Virus record (IMG/VR): IMGVR_UViG_3300005582_000135
Location: 1 to 21,494 of that record
DNA length: 21,494 bases
Source: a virus
Strand: one strand, 5' to 3'
Part shown: piece after piece, positions 1-6,247 of the stretch
Layout: each line of letters opens with the position of its first letter
How positions within the stretch are numbered: position 1 is the stretch's first letter
Notes under the pieces: model-generated
The model's input: only the letters and a program-made list of their open reading frames with translations
The model's database searches: none
What the model was told of the DNA's origin: nothing
Made by a program: the position numbers and the translations under genes

Positions 1-189
1 AATATGTCAAGTGTTATCTTTATCTGGTATGTTATCACAGGTGTGGTAGTACCAACAGATGATGTTGATGGTCGTAAGATTTATACAATTGAAACTGACA
101 AAGGTGTAATAGAGTATGCTTACAAAGGTGAGATACTCAATTACATTGAGTCAGGTTCATTTGTATATAATGAAGACTTAGAAGATTAA
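1..189 (+). CDS. Unknown small protein, 5' end possibly outside window
   Basis: The frame is open to the left edge of the window, so the ATG at position 4 may be internal and the true start may lie upstream. The visible part begins with a hydrophobic stretch (IFIWYVITGVVV, about residues 5-16), followed by a short beta-rich segment and an acidic end, LED. I do not recognise the family. If the ATG at 4 is the real start, this is a 61-residue protein whose N-terminus could be a membrane anchor. It is followed by a long non-coding stretch, so it appears to be the last gene of an upstream unit. Confidence 0.6.
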   Translation, partial: NMSSVIFIWYVITGVVVPTDDVDGRKIYTIETDKGVIEYAYKGEILNYIESGSFVYNEDLED

Positions 190-610
190 TTTATAACATT
201 ATCATTTCTCTCATCCAAGCAGGAATATTACCAATATAAAAGAAACAAGGTGTAACAGTAGGGCTACGGTTTTACAATATGGTTACTGTCTTTTATTGAG
301 ATATATATCAAGAGTTGCAATCTTGTGAGAGAACTAAGTAGAAACAACAGCTCCCCAGTTTCTTGTTCTGTGCACAGGAAGGATTTATAAGGAGATAGCT
401 TCAACCTGCTAAAAATACGGTCAGAGAGGGTAACCAAGCCTCTTGCTAATGCACCATTTCTACTTCCCAAGGGTAGACAGTTTGTAAATCTTGAATATTT
501 AAACAAGATGTATGTGATTATATGGAACGTATGCCATACACACGGACTTTTAGGGTCCTACAACTGAGTGCAGAGGGGCATTTAACTTATAGAAACTTAA
601 TTAAACTATT
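190..610. other. 421-base gene-free region, possible structured RNA or leader
   Basis: No convincing gene is seen on either strand. Base composition is somewhat less AT-rich than the surrounding genes. Several inverted repeats can be drawn by eye: TGTATG (509-514) with CATACA (535-540), GGAC (544-547) with GTCC (555-558), AGAGG with CCTCT in the 420-445 area, and ACAGTA with TACTGT in the 255-295 area. No tRNA T-arm consensus and no clear group I intron core elements are visible. The last 30 bases (ACTTATAGAAACTTAATTAA) form the A/T-rich leader of the next gene. Candidates are a non-coding RNA, a long 5' leader, a promoter region, or the remains of a lost gene; the sequence alone does not decide. 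Confidence 0.35.
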
Positions 611-865
611 ATGAGCAAAGAAATTGTATACTGGACAACAAAAGATGGTGAGAAGATATCTATTGATGATATGGATATAAACCATTTGAGAAACTGTCTT
701 AAGATGTTTGTACGTAAGATGGAAAAAGTACAAGCAGAAATTAAAGCAGAGAAATTAAAAGCAAAACCCAAGTTTCAAATACATGGTGATATTGCACAAG
801 ATATGATTGATCAAGGTTATCTGAATGAATATTTAGATGACCTTGGTTATGATGATAACTTCTAA
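611..865 (+). CDS. Conserved small phage protein with WTT-DG start motif
   Basis: An 84-residue protein beginning MSKEIVYWTTKDGEKI. The pattern 'T-DG--I-I-DM---HL-N-LKM--R' (residues 9-36) is common in small proteins of diverse tailed phages, where it is usually left unannotated. The middle (about 30-52) is a Lys/Glu-rich amphipathic helix, and the C-terminus is acidic and aromatic (LDDLGYDDNF). The start follows an A/T-rich leader (AAACTATTATG) without a Shine-Dalgarno. It is the first gene after the long non-coding stretch and is probably co-transcribed with the next gene, 21 bases downstream. Function unknown. Confidence 0.75.
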   Translation: MSKEIVYWTTKDGEKISIDDMDINHLRNCLKMFVRKMEKVQAEIKAEKLKAKPKFQIHGDIAQDMIDQGYLNEYLDDLGYDDNF

Positions 866-886
866 TTCAAACTTAAACTTATACTT

Positions 887-1744
887 ATGATTAAAATTCA
901 CTTAAACTCAAGACAAGGACTGTTTACAGTCCATAGTTACAATGAAAGAACAATCACTGTAACTACTAAACACTTAAATTTCACAGTTCCTGTATCTGAT
1001 TTTAAATCAATTGCAGGTGGTAATTGGAACTTTAGTGTATCTAAACAAGTTCAAGATAGATTTCTTCAGGTTGTTCAACCAGAAAAATATGCACTACAAC
1101 TTCAACAAGAGCAACAAATCATTGCATTGGCTACTGCTATTGATAAACAAGATGAACTGATTAATCAGTATTATGCTTCTCATTCAAATGAAGAAGAAAT
1201 TGTACATGATGATGACTTGTATGATCACCCAGAATATGATGATAATGATTATGATCAGTATGAAGATGATTATGCACCTGATGAACCTACCAAAGAAGAA
1301 TATGAATCTTGGTGGAGACAAGAATCTGATAAGAATAATGAATTGAAGAACAAGATGAGATCAATTGCTCATCAAGTATATTCTCAGAATCTTGATTTTA
1401 CCAACTTCACTAACCATAAAGGTATCAAGTTCATTATACAACAAGATTGGGATGAGGAATCATACAGATTTTGTTGGGATCCATATGGATTTGTAAGCAA
1501 TGGTCATAGTGATATTAGCAGTATTTTTCAAGCTGATAGTTATGGTACAATCAATGGTGGTTGGATCAAAATGTTTGAAAATGATGTTGTTTTATACTAC
1601 AAGTCAGGTGACTATGGAGTATATGATGATGCCATTGCTATGAAATGTGCAATGAAACTATTCCCAGGAAAGAATATCCATTCTTTTGCAGGAAGAGTAT
1701 GGGATAATGAATTAGAAGAAAGATTCTTTGATTTACCATTCTAA
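887..1744 (+). CDS. Unknown protein with central acidic Asp/Tyr-rich segment
   Basis: A 285-residue protein not recognised as a named family. Residues 1-70 look like a small beta-rich domain. Residues 72-98 are Gln-rich and helical. Residues about 100-140 are a highly acidic, probably disordered stretch of Asp, Glu and Tyr. From about 145 to the end there is an aromatic-rich folded domain with repeated 'DxYG' turns. The start ATG lies in ATACTTATG, the commonest start context in this window. The gene is followed by a short intergenic region holding a probable terminator, so it likely ends a two-gene unit with the gene at 611. Confidence 0.75.
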   Translation: MIKIHLNSRQGLFTVHSYNERTITVTTKHLNFTVPVSDFKSIAGGNWNFSVSKQVQDRFLQVVQPEKYALQLQQEQQIIALATAIDKQDELINQYYASHSNEEEIVHDDDLYDHPEYDDNDYDQYEDDYAPDEPTKEEYESWWRQESDKNNELKNKMRSIAHQVYSQNLDFTNFTNHKGIKFIIQQDWDEESYRFCWDPYGFVSNGHSDISSIFQADSYGTINGGWIKMFENDVVLYYKSGDYGVYDDAIAMKCAMKLFPGKNIHSFAGRVWDNELEERFFDLPF

Positions 1745-1780
1745 AGATTACGAGAAAGGCAGTGATAGTCTGCGTATACC

Positions 1781-1810
1781 TGAGCAAGTAGAAAAAAGGC
1801 TCATTTTTTT
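1781..1810 (+). terminator. Probable intrinsic terminator
   Basis: TGAGC (1781-1785) can pair with GCTCA (1799-1803), and a run of seven T (1804-1810) follows at once. The stem is short and the loop is A-rich, so it is a modest terminator. It lies between the stop at 1744 and the start at 1840, where a transcript end would be expected. Confidence 0.5.
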
Positions 1811-1839
1811 AACTTATCAATACACTTAAAATTTAACTT

Positions 1840-2610
1840 ATGGAATCTGTAACAATTATTGCCGGTAAAGAAATATATGATAGATGTCAAGAAATCATGA
1901 ATCTATCACCTGAAATACAAAGAATCCGTTTTTATAAAATGGATTTTAATACAGGACCTTATACAAATAAGAAAGAAACTGATACTCATATCTATTGGTC
2001 TACTTCAATAAAGAAACCTATGTTTGAAAACAATAAGTTGTTTTTCAAAAGACAGACATTGCAAGGTATGACATATGATAAGAGTACAAAGAAGATTAAA
2101 ATCTGGTTTGGTAATCATATTAGTGGTTTAAACCATGATATCTACAATGATGTTGCAAAAAACTTTGCACCCTGGTTAATGAATTTGCCACATAGTATTC
2201 GTACATTACTCAACAACACAATCTTTAGTAAGATCATATCTCAAAAGGTCAATAGTCCTCAAGAACTGGTTAATGAGTATTTAAAGACAAGTCCTTACAA
2301 GAAAATGAATGTTGACAAAGAATTGTTTTATAAAACATTTAATAACAATCTTTACAATCATTCACCAAAAATATTCAAGAACTATTTTTTATGTGCAAAT
2401 GATATTAATGAAGCACTTATGTATATAAGTAATAAGTATAAGGACATATACTACATAGATGGTCCTTATGAGCATTTGTGTCATTATGCTGTACAATTGG
2501 ATAAGAAAGTTGATTTTCATATGAGTGAGACTGAAGTTGAAATGCTCACATTAGAGTATAAAGAACTTGTTCAACAAATAATTAAGATTTATGAGACCCT
2601 TGAATCATGA
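1840..2610 (+). CDS. Unknown 256-residue protein
   Basis: Not recognised. The protein is Lys- and aromatic-rich, with mixed helix and strand, no evident membrane segment and no obvious catalytic motif. The C-terminus (about 215-256) is predicted helical. The start lies in TTTAACTTATG, the typical SD-less context of this genome. The stop overlaps the next start as ATGA (2607-2610), so it is translationally coupled with the DUF6717-like gene. It opens a run of closely spaced genes reaching the tRNA block. It is a real gene by its length and its typical start context. Confidence 0.75.
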   Translation: MESVTIIAGKEIYDRCQEIMNLSPEIQRIRFYKMDFNTGPYTNKKETDTHIYWSTSIKKPMFENNKLFFKRQTLQGMTYDKSTKKIKIWFGNHISGLNHDIYNDVAKNFAPWLMNLPHSIRTLLNNTIFSKIISQKVNSPQELVNEYLKTSPYKKMNVDKELFYKTFNNNLYNHSPKIFKNYFLCANDINEALMYISNKYKDIYYIDGPYEHLCHYAVQLDKKVDFHMSETEVEMLTLEYKELVQQIIKIYETLES

Positions 2611-2930
2611 AACAACTCACATTCAATAAAGAGGATAGTAGATGGTATATCTACTATCCTCAATGGACAGGTGATAAATCTGAATTAGAAATGGTAAGTG
2701 GTGCCGATACTTTACTTGACTATTTGTCAAAAGGTGTTGATACCATAACTGTTGATGTTTCAGAAACACCTATTGAGAATAGTATTGAACTGAAGAAACT
2801 ACATCATCTATTTGGTGGTGCAGATTACAAAGTTGAGAATTGTCCTGATGTAACAAGAGCATGGTTATGCAGAGTTACAAAGTTTGTTTACGATGGCTAC
2901 ATGCCAAATTATTTATTTATAAAACAGTAG
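2607..2930 (+). CDS. DUF6717-like conserved protein
   Basis: A 107-residue protein with the pattern LTFN--(D/N)-RWY---P-W-G-K--LEMV-GAD--LD--S-G, then 'WLC-VTKFV-G--P---F', which I recognise as typical of the DUF6717 family of small proteins in Bacteroidetes and phages. The biochemical function of that family is not known to me. Key positions are RWYIYYPQWTG (about 12-22), LEMVSGADTLLDYLS (27-41) and WLCRVTKFVYDG (86-97). The start overlaps the previous stop by four bases. It ends in TAG, which argues against TAG recoding here. Confidence 0.7.
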   Translation: MKQLTFNKEDSRWYIYYPQWTGDKSELEMVSGADTLLDYLSKGVDTITVDVSETPIENSIELKKLHHLFGGADYKVENCPDVTRAWLCRVTKFVYDGYMPNYLFIKQ

Positions 2931-2933
2931 ATT

Positions 2934-3008
2934 ATGAAAGAAGTTATGATTGCACTCTTAGTAGTGTTTTTAATATGGTCACAGTATAAACTAAATCTAA
3001 AACGATAA
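2934..3008 (+). CDS. Tiny single-span membrane peptide (24 aa)
   Basis: A 24-residue reading frame starting in GATTATG: MKEVM, then a hydrophobic span IALLVVFLIW (about 6-15), then a basic tail ending KLNLKR. It fits exactly between the stop at 2930 and the start at 3011, with 3 and 2 bases on either side. That spacing, the SD-less start context and the membrane-peptide profile support it despite the length. The Lys/Arg-rich C-terminus suggests Nout-Cin topology by the positive-inside rule. Possible roles are a small membrane regulator or superinfection factor; none can be assigned. Confidence 0.5.
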   Translation: MKEVMIALLVVFLIWSQYKLNLKR

Positions 3009-3010
3009 GT

Positions 3011-3190
3011 ATGAAACTATTCCATTACATGATAATCGCATTCTCATTAGTAATGATGATTATATCTTTAGGAGTTATGTTTATTAAACCATCTGAAGTT
3101 TATATTGCAATGTTAGTGTTTACAATGTCTGGTGTTTCAAGCACTATATCACTATATGCATTAGATAGAGTATCAAACCCCAAAAACTAA
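3011..3190 (+). CDS. Small two-span membrane protein (59 aa)
   Basis: A 59-residue frame with two hydrophobic segments, about residues 5-25 (YMIIAFSLVMMIISLGVMFI) and 30-50 (YIAMLVFTMSGVSSTISLYA), joined by a short KPSE loop. The C-terminal tail is polar. It starts two bases after the preceding stop and ends five bases before the thioredoxin gene, so it belongs to the same transcript. No family is recognised. Together with the peptide at 2934 it forms a pair of small inner-membrane proteins. Confidence 0.6.
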   Translation: MKLFHYMIIAFSLVMMIISLGVMFIKPSEVYIAMLVFTMSGVSSTISLYALDRVSNPKN

Positions 3191-3195
3191 ATAAA

Positions 3196-3513
3196 ATGTC
3201 AGTTGAAATTACAAAAGACAACTATGATAAAGTTGTCAAAGAGTCTAATAAACTTATTTTATTAGATTTTTATGCCACATGGTGTGGCCCGTGCAAGACT
3301 ATCAGTCCTATATTAGATGAACTCTCTAATGAGTATGCTGATACAGTTACTATAGGTAAAGTAGATGTAGATGAGAATGGTGATATCAATTCTGAATATG
3401 GTATAAGAGCAGTTCCTACTGTCTTATTCATCAAAGATGGTGTTGTTGTCAACAAGATTCTTGGTGCTAAACTCAAATCTGAATTCAAAGCAATCATTGA
3501 TGCAAACTTATAA
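3196..3513 (+). CDS. trxA: Thioredoxin
   Basis: A 105-residue classical thioredoxin, full length for the family. The redox-active site WCGPC is at residues 29-33 within DFYATWCGPCK, and the conserved cis-proline is in AVPT (72-75). The core strand KVDVDE (55-60) and the FIKDG turn are also present. It is a cytoplasmic dithiol-disulfide reductase that could support ribonucleotide reduction or a replication enzyme, as host thioredoxin does for T7 polymerase; that role here is inference. It lies in a tight run of + strand genes and starts in AAATAAAATG. The similarity to bacterial thioredoxins suggests acquisition from a host. Confidence 0.95.
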   Translation: MSVEITKDNYDKVVKESNKLILLDFYATWCGPCKTISPILDELSNEYADTVTIGKVDVDENGDINSEYGIRAVPTVLFIKDGVVVNKILGAKLKSEFKAIIDANL

Positions 3514-3522
3514 TTATTAGTC

Positions 3523-3783
3523 ATGGAAAAGAAAATTGCACAGTTACAAGAAAAGATTGAGTGGTACCAGCATGAACTTGAAGAACTACATGTATATGAA
3601 CCAAGTGAAGACTGGTACAGATTACGTAGAAGTGAGATTGAGTTTAAGATTGCTTGTTTAGAGCAAACAATAGATGAATTAAAACGAGAAGAGTATATCA
3701 ATCCAAGAAGACCAAGTGTATTAGCACTTATCTTACTTGTTGGTATTGCTATTCTCTTTAGTTACATGATCACAAAGTTGTAA
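3523..3783 (+). CDS. Coiled-coil protein with C-terminal membrane anchor
   Basis: An 86-residue protein. Residues 1-60 are charged, heptad-like helix (KIAQLQEKIEWYQHELEEL, then IACLEQTIDELKREE), predicted to form a coiled coil or helical hairpin. Residues about 66-83 are a hydrophobic span (VLALILLVGIAILFSYMI) ending in TKL. This is a tail-anchored layout, with a cytoplasmic coiled coil tethered to the inner membrane. It follows the thioredoxin gene by 9 bases. Function is unknown; tail-anchored coiled-coil proteins in phages can act as lysis or exclusion factors, but nothing here demonstrates that. Confidence 0.75.
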   Translation: MEKKIAQLQEKIEWYQHELEELHVYEPSEDWYRLRRSEIEFKIACLEQTIDELKREEYINPRRPSVLALILLVGIAILFSYMITKL

Positions 3784-3803
3784 ATCAATTTAAATTAAGT
3801 ATA

Positions 3804-4130
3804 ATGACCGAAAAGAAAAGAAGAGGTAGACCTGCAAAAGTTAAAGCAGAACCAGTAGTAGATACTGTAGTGGATACAGTTGTAGAGCATTGGAAAAATG
3901 TAGTATCATCAAGAGATGAAATCATTGAAGATTTAGAACAAATGTTGGACAATGCATACAAAGAACAAGAAGAGATGCTTATGGAAATCAACAGATTTGT
4001 TATTGCATCTCAACAAGGTTTTGAAATGATTGAACGTGATACAGAACATATTAGTTTAGAAGATGTGATGTATCATATTGGTTACTTCAATAGAATAATG
4101 AACAAAAGATTTGCCACTAAAAAGTTTTAA
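3804..4130 (+). CDS. AT-hook-like protein with helical body
   Basis: A 108-residue protein. The N-terminus KKRRGRPAKVKAEP (4-17) contains the AT-hook core RGRP flanked by basic residues, which suggests minor-groove binding to AT-rich DNA. A short VVDTVVDTVV repeat follows (about 18-27). The rest is acidic amphipathic helix with a coiled-coil character, ending MNKRFATKKF. The 15 bases coding MNKRF (4098-4112) are identical to the 3' end of the gene at 4864. It is separated by one base from the next gene. A nucleoid-associated or DNA-tethering role is inference. Confidence 0.7.
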   Translation: MTEKKRRGRPAKVKAEPVVDTVVDTVVEHWKNVVSSRDEIIEDLEQMLDNAYKEQEEMLMEINRFVIASQQGFEMIERDTEHISLEDVMYHIGYFNRIMNKRFATKKF

Positions 4131-4131
4131 T

Positions 4132-4551
4132 ATGAAAAAAGTAATTATTGTAATACTCGTATTGGCTATATTGGCTGGTGGTGGAATCTTTGGATACATG
4201 ATGTATCAAGAATCACAAAACAAAGAAACAAAGTTTGACCCTGAATTTGGTAAGGTTCTAATCAAAATAGGACCTTTTGAAGACAGTGTAGAATTTATGA
4301 ATGATTCAAAAAGTCTTACATCAGAGTTTGACATTGAAGACCGTGTGTTTGATGTATGTTTAGAAGCAAGAGGTTTGTGTAACAATCCTGATACTTTTGA
4401 GCCTATATCATGTAGAATTAGACAAAAAGGAGGTGATACTCTTGAGCTGGCACTTAAGTTTTCAGCATCTAATGCATATGGTGTGTCTAGTGAAGGTACA
4501 GTAGTATCATATCTTATCAATGATAGTCTAGTGAATACAATAGCATTCTAA
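4132..4551 (+). CDS. Membrane-anchored periplasmic-type protein, unknown
   Basis: A 139-residue protein starting at MKKVIIVILVL. An upstream in-frame start at 4111 would overlap the preceding gene and place residues before the signal, so the ATG at 4132 is preferred. Residues 3-25 form an N-terminal hydrophobic span rich in Gly (AGGGIFGYMM) without an obvious cleavage site or lipobox, so it is probably an uncleaved anchor. The rest is soluble, beta-rich and predicted outside the inner membrane, with Cys residues in VCLEARGLC and PISCRI that could form a disulfide. It is the last gene before the tRNA block. Confidence 0.7.
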   Translation: MKKVIIVILVLAILAGGGIFGYMMYQESQNKETKFDPEFGKVLIKIGPFEDSVEFMNDSKSLTSEFDIEDRVFDVCLEARGLCNNPDTFEPISCRIRQKGGDTLELALKFSASNAYGVSSEGTVVSYLINDSLVNTIAF

Positions 4552-4565
4552 GATTTTATTGGTCA

Positions 4566-4682
4566 AGTCAGGTAGCTCAGTGGTTAAGAGCAGGTGGTGC
4601 GGGAAATGTATTGATACCCAATCTATCGGACACAACTAATACAAGTAAAGTGTAAACACAGGTTCGAATCCTGTCCTGACTA
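4566..4682 (+). tRNA. tRNA-like gene with abnormal anticodon region
   Basis: Both ends fit a tRNA exactly. The acceptor stem AGTCAGG (4566-4572) pairs in all seven positions with CCTGACT (4675-4681). TA is at positions 8-9, the D-arm is GCTC-AGTGGTTAA-GAGC (4575-4591), and the T-arm is ACAGG-TTCGAAT-CCTGT (4658-4674) with discriminator A4682. Between the D-arm and T-arm there are 66 bases instead of about 23, and GGTGG after base 26 has no proper partner. One possible fold places an anticodon-like hairpin at 4611-4629 (TTGATA, loop CCCAATC, TATCGG) and a class II-like variable arm at 4630-4653 (ACAC..GTGT). That leaves 18 bases unexplained. The anticodon cannot be assigned with confidence. 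Confidence 0.7.
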
Positions 4683-4738
4683 CGACTCTGTCAAGAGTTC
4701 TCAAATAGTTTAGTTTAAGGTACATTAGGTAAGTTCAC

Positions 4739-4760
4739 GAGGAGAGAAGAGTGTCTCCTC
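4739..4760 (+). other. Hairpin between the two tRNA genes
   Basis: GAGGAGA (4739-4745) is a perfect 7-bp inverted repeat of TCTCCTC (4754-4760), with an 8-base loop, four bases before the tRNA-Arg gene. It could be a processing signal in a tRNA precursor or a weak terminator; only ATTT follows. Confidence 0.5.
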
Positions 4761-4764
4761 ATTT

Positions 4765-4838
4765 GGTCCCATAGCTCAACTGGATAGAGCACTACCCTTC
4801 TAAGGTATAGGTTATAGGTTCGACTCCTATTGGGATCA
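4765..4838 (+). tRNA. tRNA-Arg (anticodon UCU)
   Basis: A canonical 74-base class I tRNA without encoded CCA. Acceptor GGTCCCA (4765-4771) pairs with TGGGATC (4831-4837) with one G-U. The D-arm is GCTC..GAGC (4774-4790). The anticodon arm is CTACC-CTTCTAA-GGTAT (4792-4808) with anticodon TCT at 4799-4801; the outermost pair is mismatched. The T-arm is ATAGG-TTCGACT-CCTAT (4814-4830). It reads AGA, the dominant arginine codon in most genes of this window, so it probably supplements a host tRNA that is scarce for this AT-rich genome. Confidence 0.93.
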
Positions 4839-4863
4839 CTATTTTATTGTTTAATTTAAATTT

Positions 4864-5172
4864 ATGATTATGGGTTTTAAGAAAAAACCAGTTATTGATG
4901 TTCAACCAGTAGGTAAACTTCTGATAATTGATGAAAATGCAGAATTGTTACACGAGATATTTGGTATCAGTGAAGAACGTTCACAAGAACTATTAGACAT
5001 ATGTCTTGATGTATATAGTGAAAATAACCTTTTGCATGAATGTTTGACAACTGTTGTAGATAAATGTAACCACGTGAATGAGGTAGTATTTGCAACTATG
5101 GTAATGCAAAAAGTCATTGAATCATATGCTTTAAAAGATAGAATGACTGAAATGATGAACAAAAGATTTTAG
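4864..5172 (+). CDS. Unknown helical protein, shares 3' end with gene at 3804
   Basis: A 102-residue, mostly helical protein (start at 4864, or at 4870 giving MGFKKKP). After a basic N-terminus and LLIIDENAELL, two long amphipathic helices follow, with several Cys and His residues in LLHECLTTVVDKCNHV. The last residues EMMNKRF are encoded by ATGAACAAAAGATTT (5155-5169), identical to bases in the gene at 3804 that also ends near MNKRF. No enzyme motif is seen. It starts 25 bases after the tRNA-Arg gene and is followed after 2 bases by the next gene. Confidence 0.7.
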   Translation: MIMGFKKKPVIDVQPVGKLLIIDENAELLHEIFGISEERSQELLDICLDVYSENNLLHECLTTVVDKCNHVNEVVFATMVMQKVIESYALKDRMTEMMNKRF

Positions 5173-5174
5173 AT

Positions 5175-5393
5175 ATGGACAGATATTTAATCAAATCTGT
5201 TTTGGGATTTAATCTCAAAGTAGAAATCAAAGATCAAGATGGCAATTTGATTAAAACTGGTATCAAACATACCAGTTTTCCTGTTATTTATAGAAACAGA
5301 ATTCATTCAGGTGTCTTTGATAAAAGTTTCTTTACTTCATTTAATGAAGATTTGTTAGCAAAGATTAGACAACACAGAAGACTAAATGATTGA
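5175..5393 (+). CDS. Unknown small basic protein (72 aa)
   Basis: A 72-residue protein with a beta-rich N-terminal half (LKVEIKDQDGNLIKTGIKH, residues 14-32) and a basic helical C-terminus (LLAKIRQHRRLND). It starts two bases after the preceding TAG and ends three bases before the next ATG, which fits a coupled operon. No family is recognised. Confidence 0.65.
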   Translation: MDRYLIKSVLGFNLKVEIKDQDGNLIKTGIKHTSFPVIYRNRIHSGVFDKSFFTSFNEDLLAKIRQHRRLND

Positions 5394-5395
5394 TT

Positions 5396-5815
5396 ATGAG
5401 AATAAGTGTTAACTATGATAATACTGATGTAGCAAAGGCTCTTGGTAAGATCCTCAAAGATCCAAATGCCGAGGAATTTGTTAAACTATTAACTCCTATG
5501 ATTTGTACAAGTCAACATGCAAGTGAGTATTTCTTTAAACTTATGTTGGGTAATAAATTACCTGAAATTATACCTAATGGTACTCTATGTAGAACATCTG
5601 TAGCCAATCTTGGTTATGGTAGTAATAAAGAGGCTATCAAAGAAAAATTTGCTGATGCAGATGGGAATGTAATTGTTACTATAAAAGAATTTAGAGGCTT
5701 CCATGAGTATAGTCAGTATCATATTGAGTATACAGATGTTTTAGACAATGGTACTACCAAGACAGATATTACCTATGTTCAGTACAAAGATTTAGAAGTC
5801 ATTGAAGAATTTTAA
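5396..5815 (+). CDS. Unknown conserved-looking protein (139 aa)
   Basis: The start chosen is the ATG at 5396 in TTGATTATG; a TTG two codons upstream is possible but would overlap the previous stop. Residues 1-55 are helical (VAKALGKIL, EFVKLLTPMI). Residues 60-139 are beta-rich, with DADGNVIVTIKEF and YVQYKDLEVIEEF, resembling a small barrel. No catalytic motif is recognised. It is the last gene before a hairpin-rich intergenic region, so it ends the transcript that starts after the tRNAs. Confidence 0.65.
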   Translation: MRISVNYDNTDVAKALGKILKDPNAEEFVKLLTPMICTSQHASEYFFKLMLGNKLPEIIPNGTLCRTSVANLGYGSNKEAIKEKFADADGNVIVTIKEFRGFHEYSQYHIEYTDVLDNGTTKTDITYVQYKDLEVIEEF

Positions 5816-5816
5816 G

Positions 5817-5839
5817 AAAGTGTATCTGTGATATACTTT
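5817..5839 (+). other. Hairpin directly after stop codon
   Basis: AAAGTGTAT (5817-5825) pairs with ATATACTTT (5831-5839): nine base pairs with one G-U and a 5-base loop CTGTG. It begins just after the TAA of the gene at 5396. It is A/T-rich and followed by TTCC, so it is more likely an mRNA 3'-end stabiliser or part of a tandem terminator than a terminator by itself. Confidence 0.5.
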
Positions 5840-5850
5840 TCCTGACTAAA

Positions 5851-5889
5851 TGAAAAGGGGAAGAGCAATCTTCCCTCTTTCATTGTTTA
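5851..5889 (+). terminator. Long stem with GCAA tetraloop, probable terminator
   Basis: GGGGAAGA (5857-5864) pairs with TCTTCCCT (5869-5876) around a GNRA-type loop GCAA. After one mismatch the stem continues with TGAAA (5851-5855) and TTTCA (5878-5882), giving about 13 pairs. The flanking sequence TTGTTTAG is T-rich but has no clean U-tract. It is placed between two genes and most simply ends transcription from the left. A further short inverted repeat (TAGC/GCTA) lies at about 5888-5903. Confidence 0.6.
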
Positions 5890-5974
5890 GCTATATATTG
5901 CTAAATATTATTAGTTTAAACTATCAGGGTCTTAATAAATGATCTATATTTATCTGCATATTTATATGCATGTA

Positions 5975-6247
5975 ATGTTGTATCAACTTCCTAATGGGAA
6001 AGTAGTAGACCTATCAATAGAGGAATATCTTGATCTTACTGATGAAGATGTTCAGTATTTAATGTCAATTGATTATGGTCAGCATATAACAAATCCTTTC
6101 AAAGGGTCTGCTGTAGACCAAAATACAAAAGAAAAGTATTATGACTTTGAATTCCTTTCACAGGAATATGAAGACCCTAATGATATTATATCAGATGATA
6201 TACCATTTGATGATATCATTGACTTATCTGATAACTTGGATATGTAA
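5975..6247 (+). CDS. Conserved phage protein with YQLPNGK start and acidic tail
   Basis: A 90-residue protein. The frame is open from an ATG at 5939, but the start at 5975 (MLYQLPNGKVVDLSIEEYL) matches the N-terminus I recall for small conserved proteins of Bacteroidetes phages. The upstream extension (IYIYLHIY) looks like translated leader. The motif SIEEYLDLTDEDVQYLMS (residues 14-31) is helical, and the C-terminus is strongly acidic (DDIPFDDIIDLSDNLDM). The function of the family is unknown. An ATG at 5966 is also possible. Confidence 0.7.
   Translation: MLYQLPNGKVVDLSIEEYLDLTDEDVQYLMSIDYGQHITNPFKGSAVDQNTKEKYYDFEFLSQEYEDPNDIISDDIPFDDIIDLSDNLDM

Noticed and set aside
264-506. 80-residue open frame on the - strand in the long gene-free region
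   Set aside because: It needs a TTG start, is Leu/Ser-rich unlike neighbouring proteins, lacks any recognisable motif and would be isolated on the minority strand. The region is better described as non-coding.
190-610. Group I intron or tRNA in the gene-free stretch
   Set aside because: No T-arm consensus, no acceptor pairing and no recognisable intron core could be found by eye on either strand.
3270-3701. 143-residue - strand frame opposite thioredoxin and the coiled-coil gene
   Set aside because: It is the antisense shadow of two well-supported genes, Ser-rich and without motifs. Similar antisense frames at 4206-4520, 4902-5162, 16706-16948 and 20689-20994 were discarded for the same reason.
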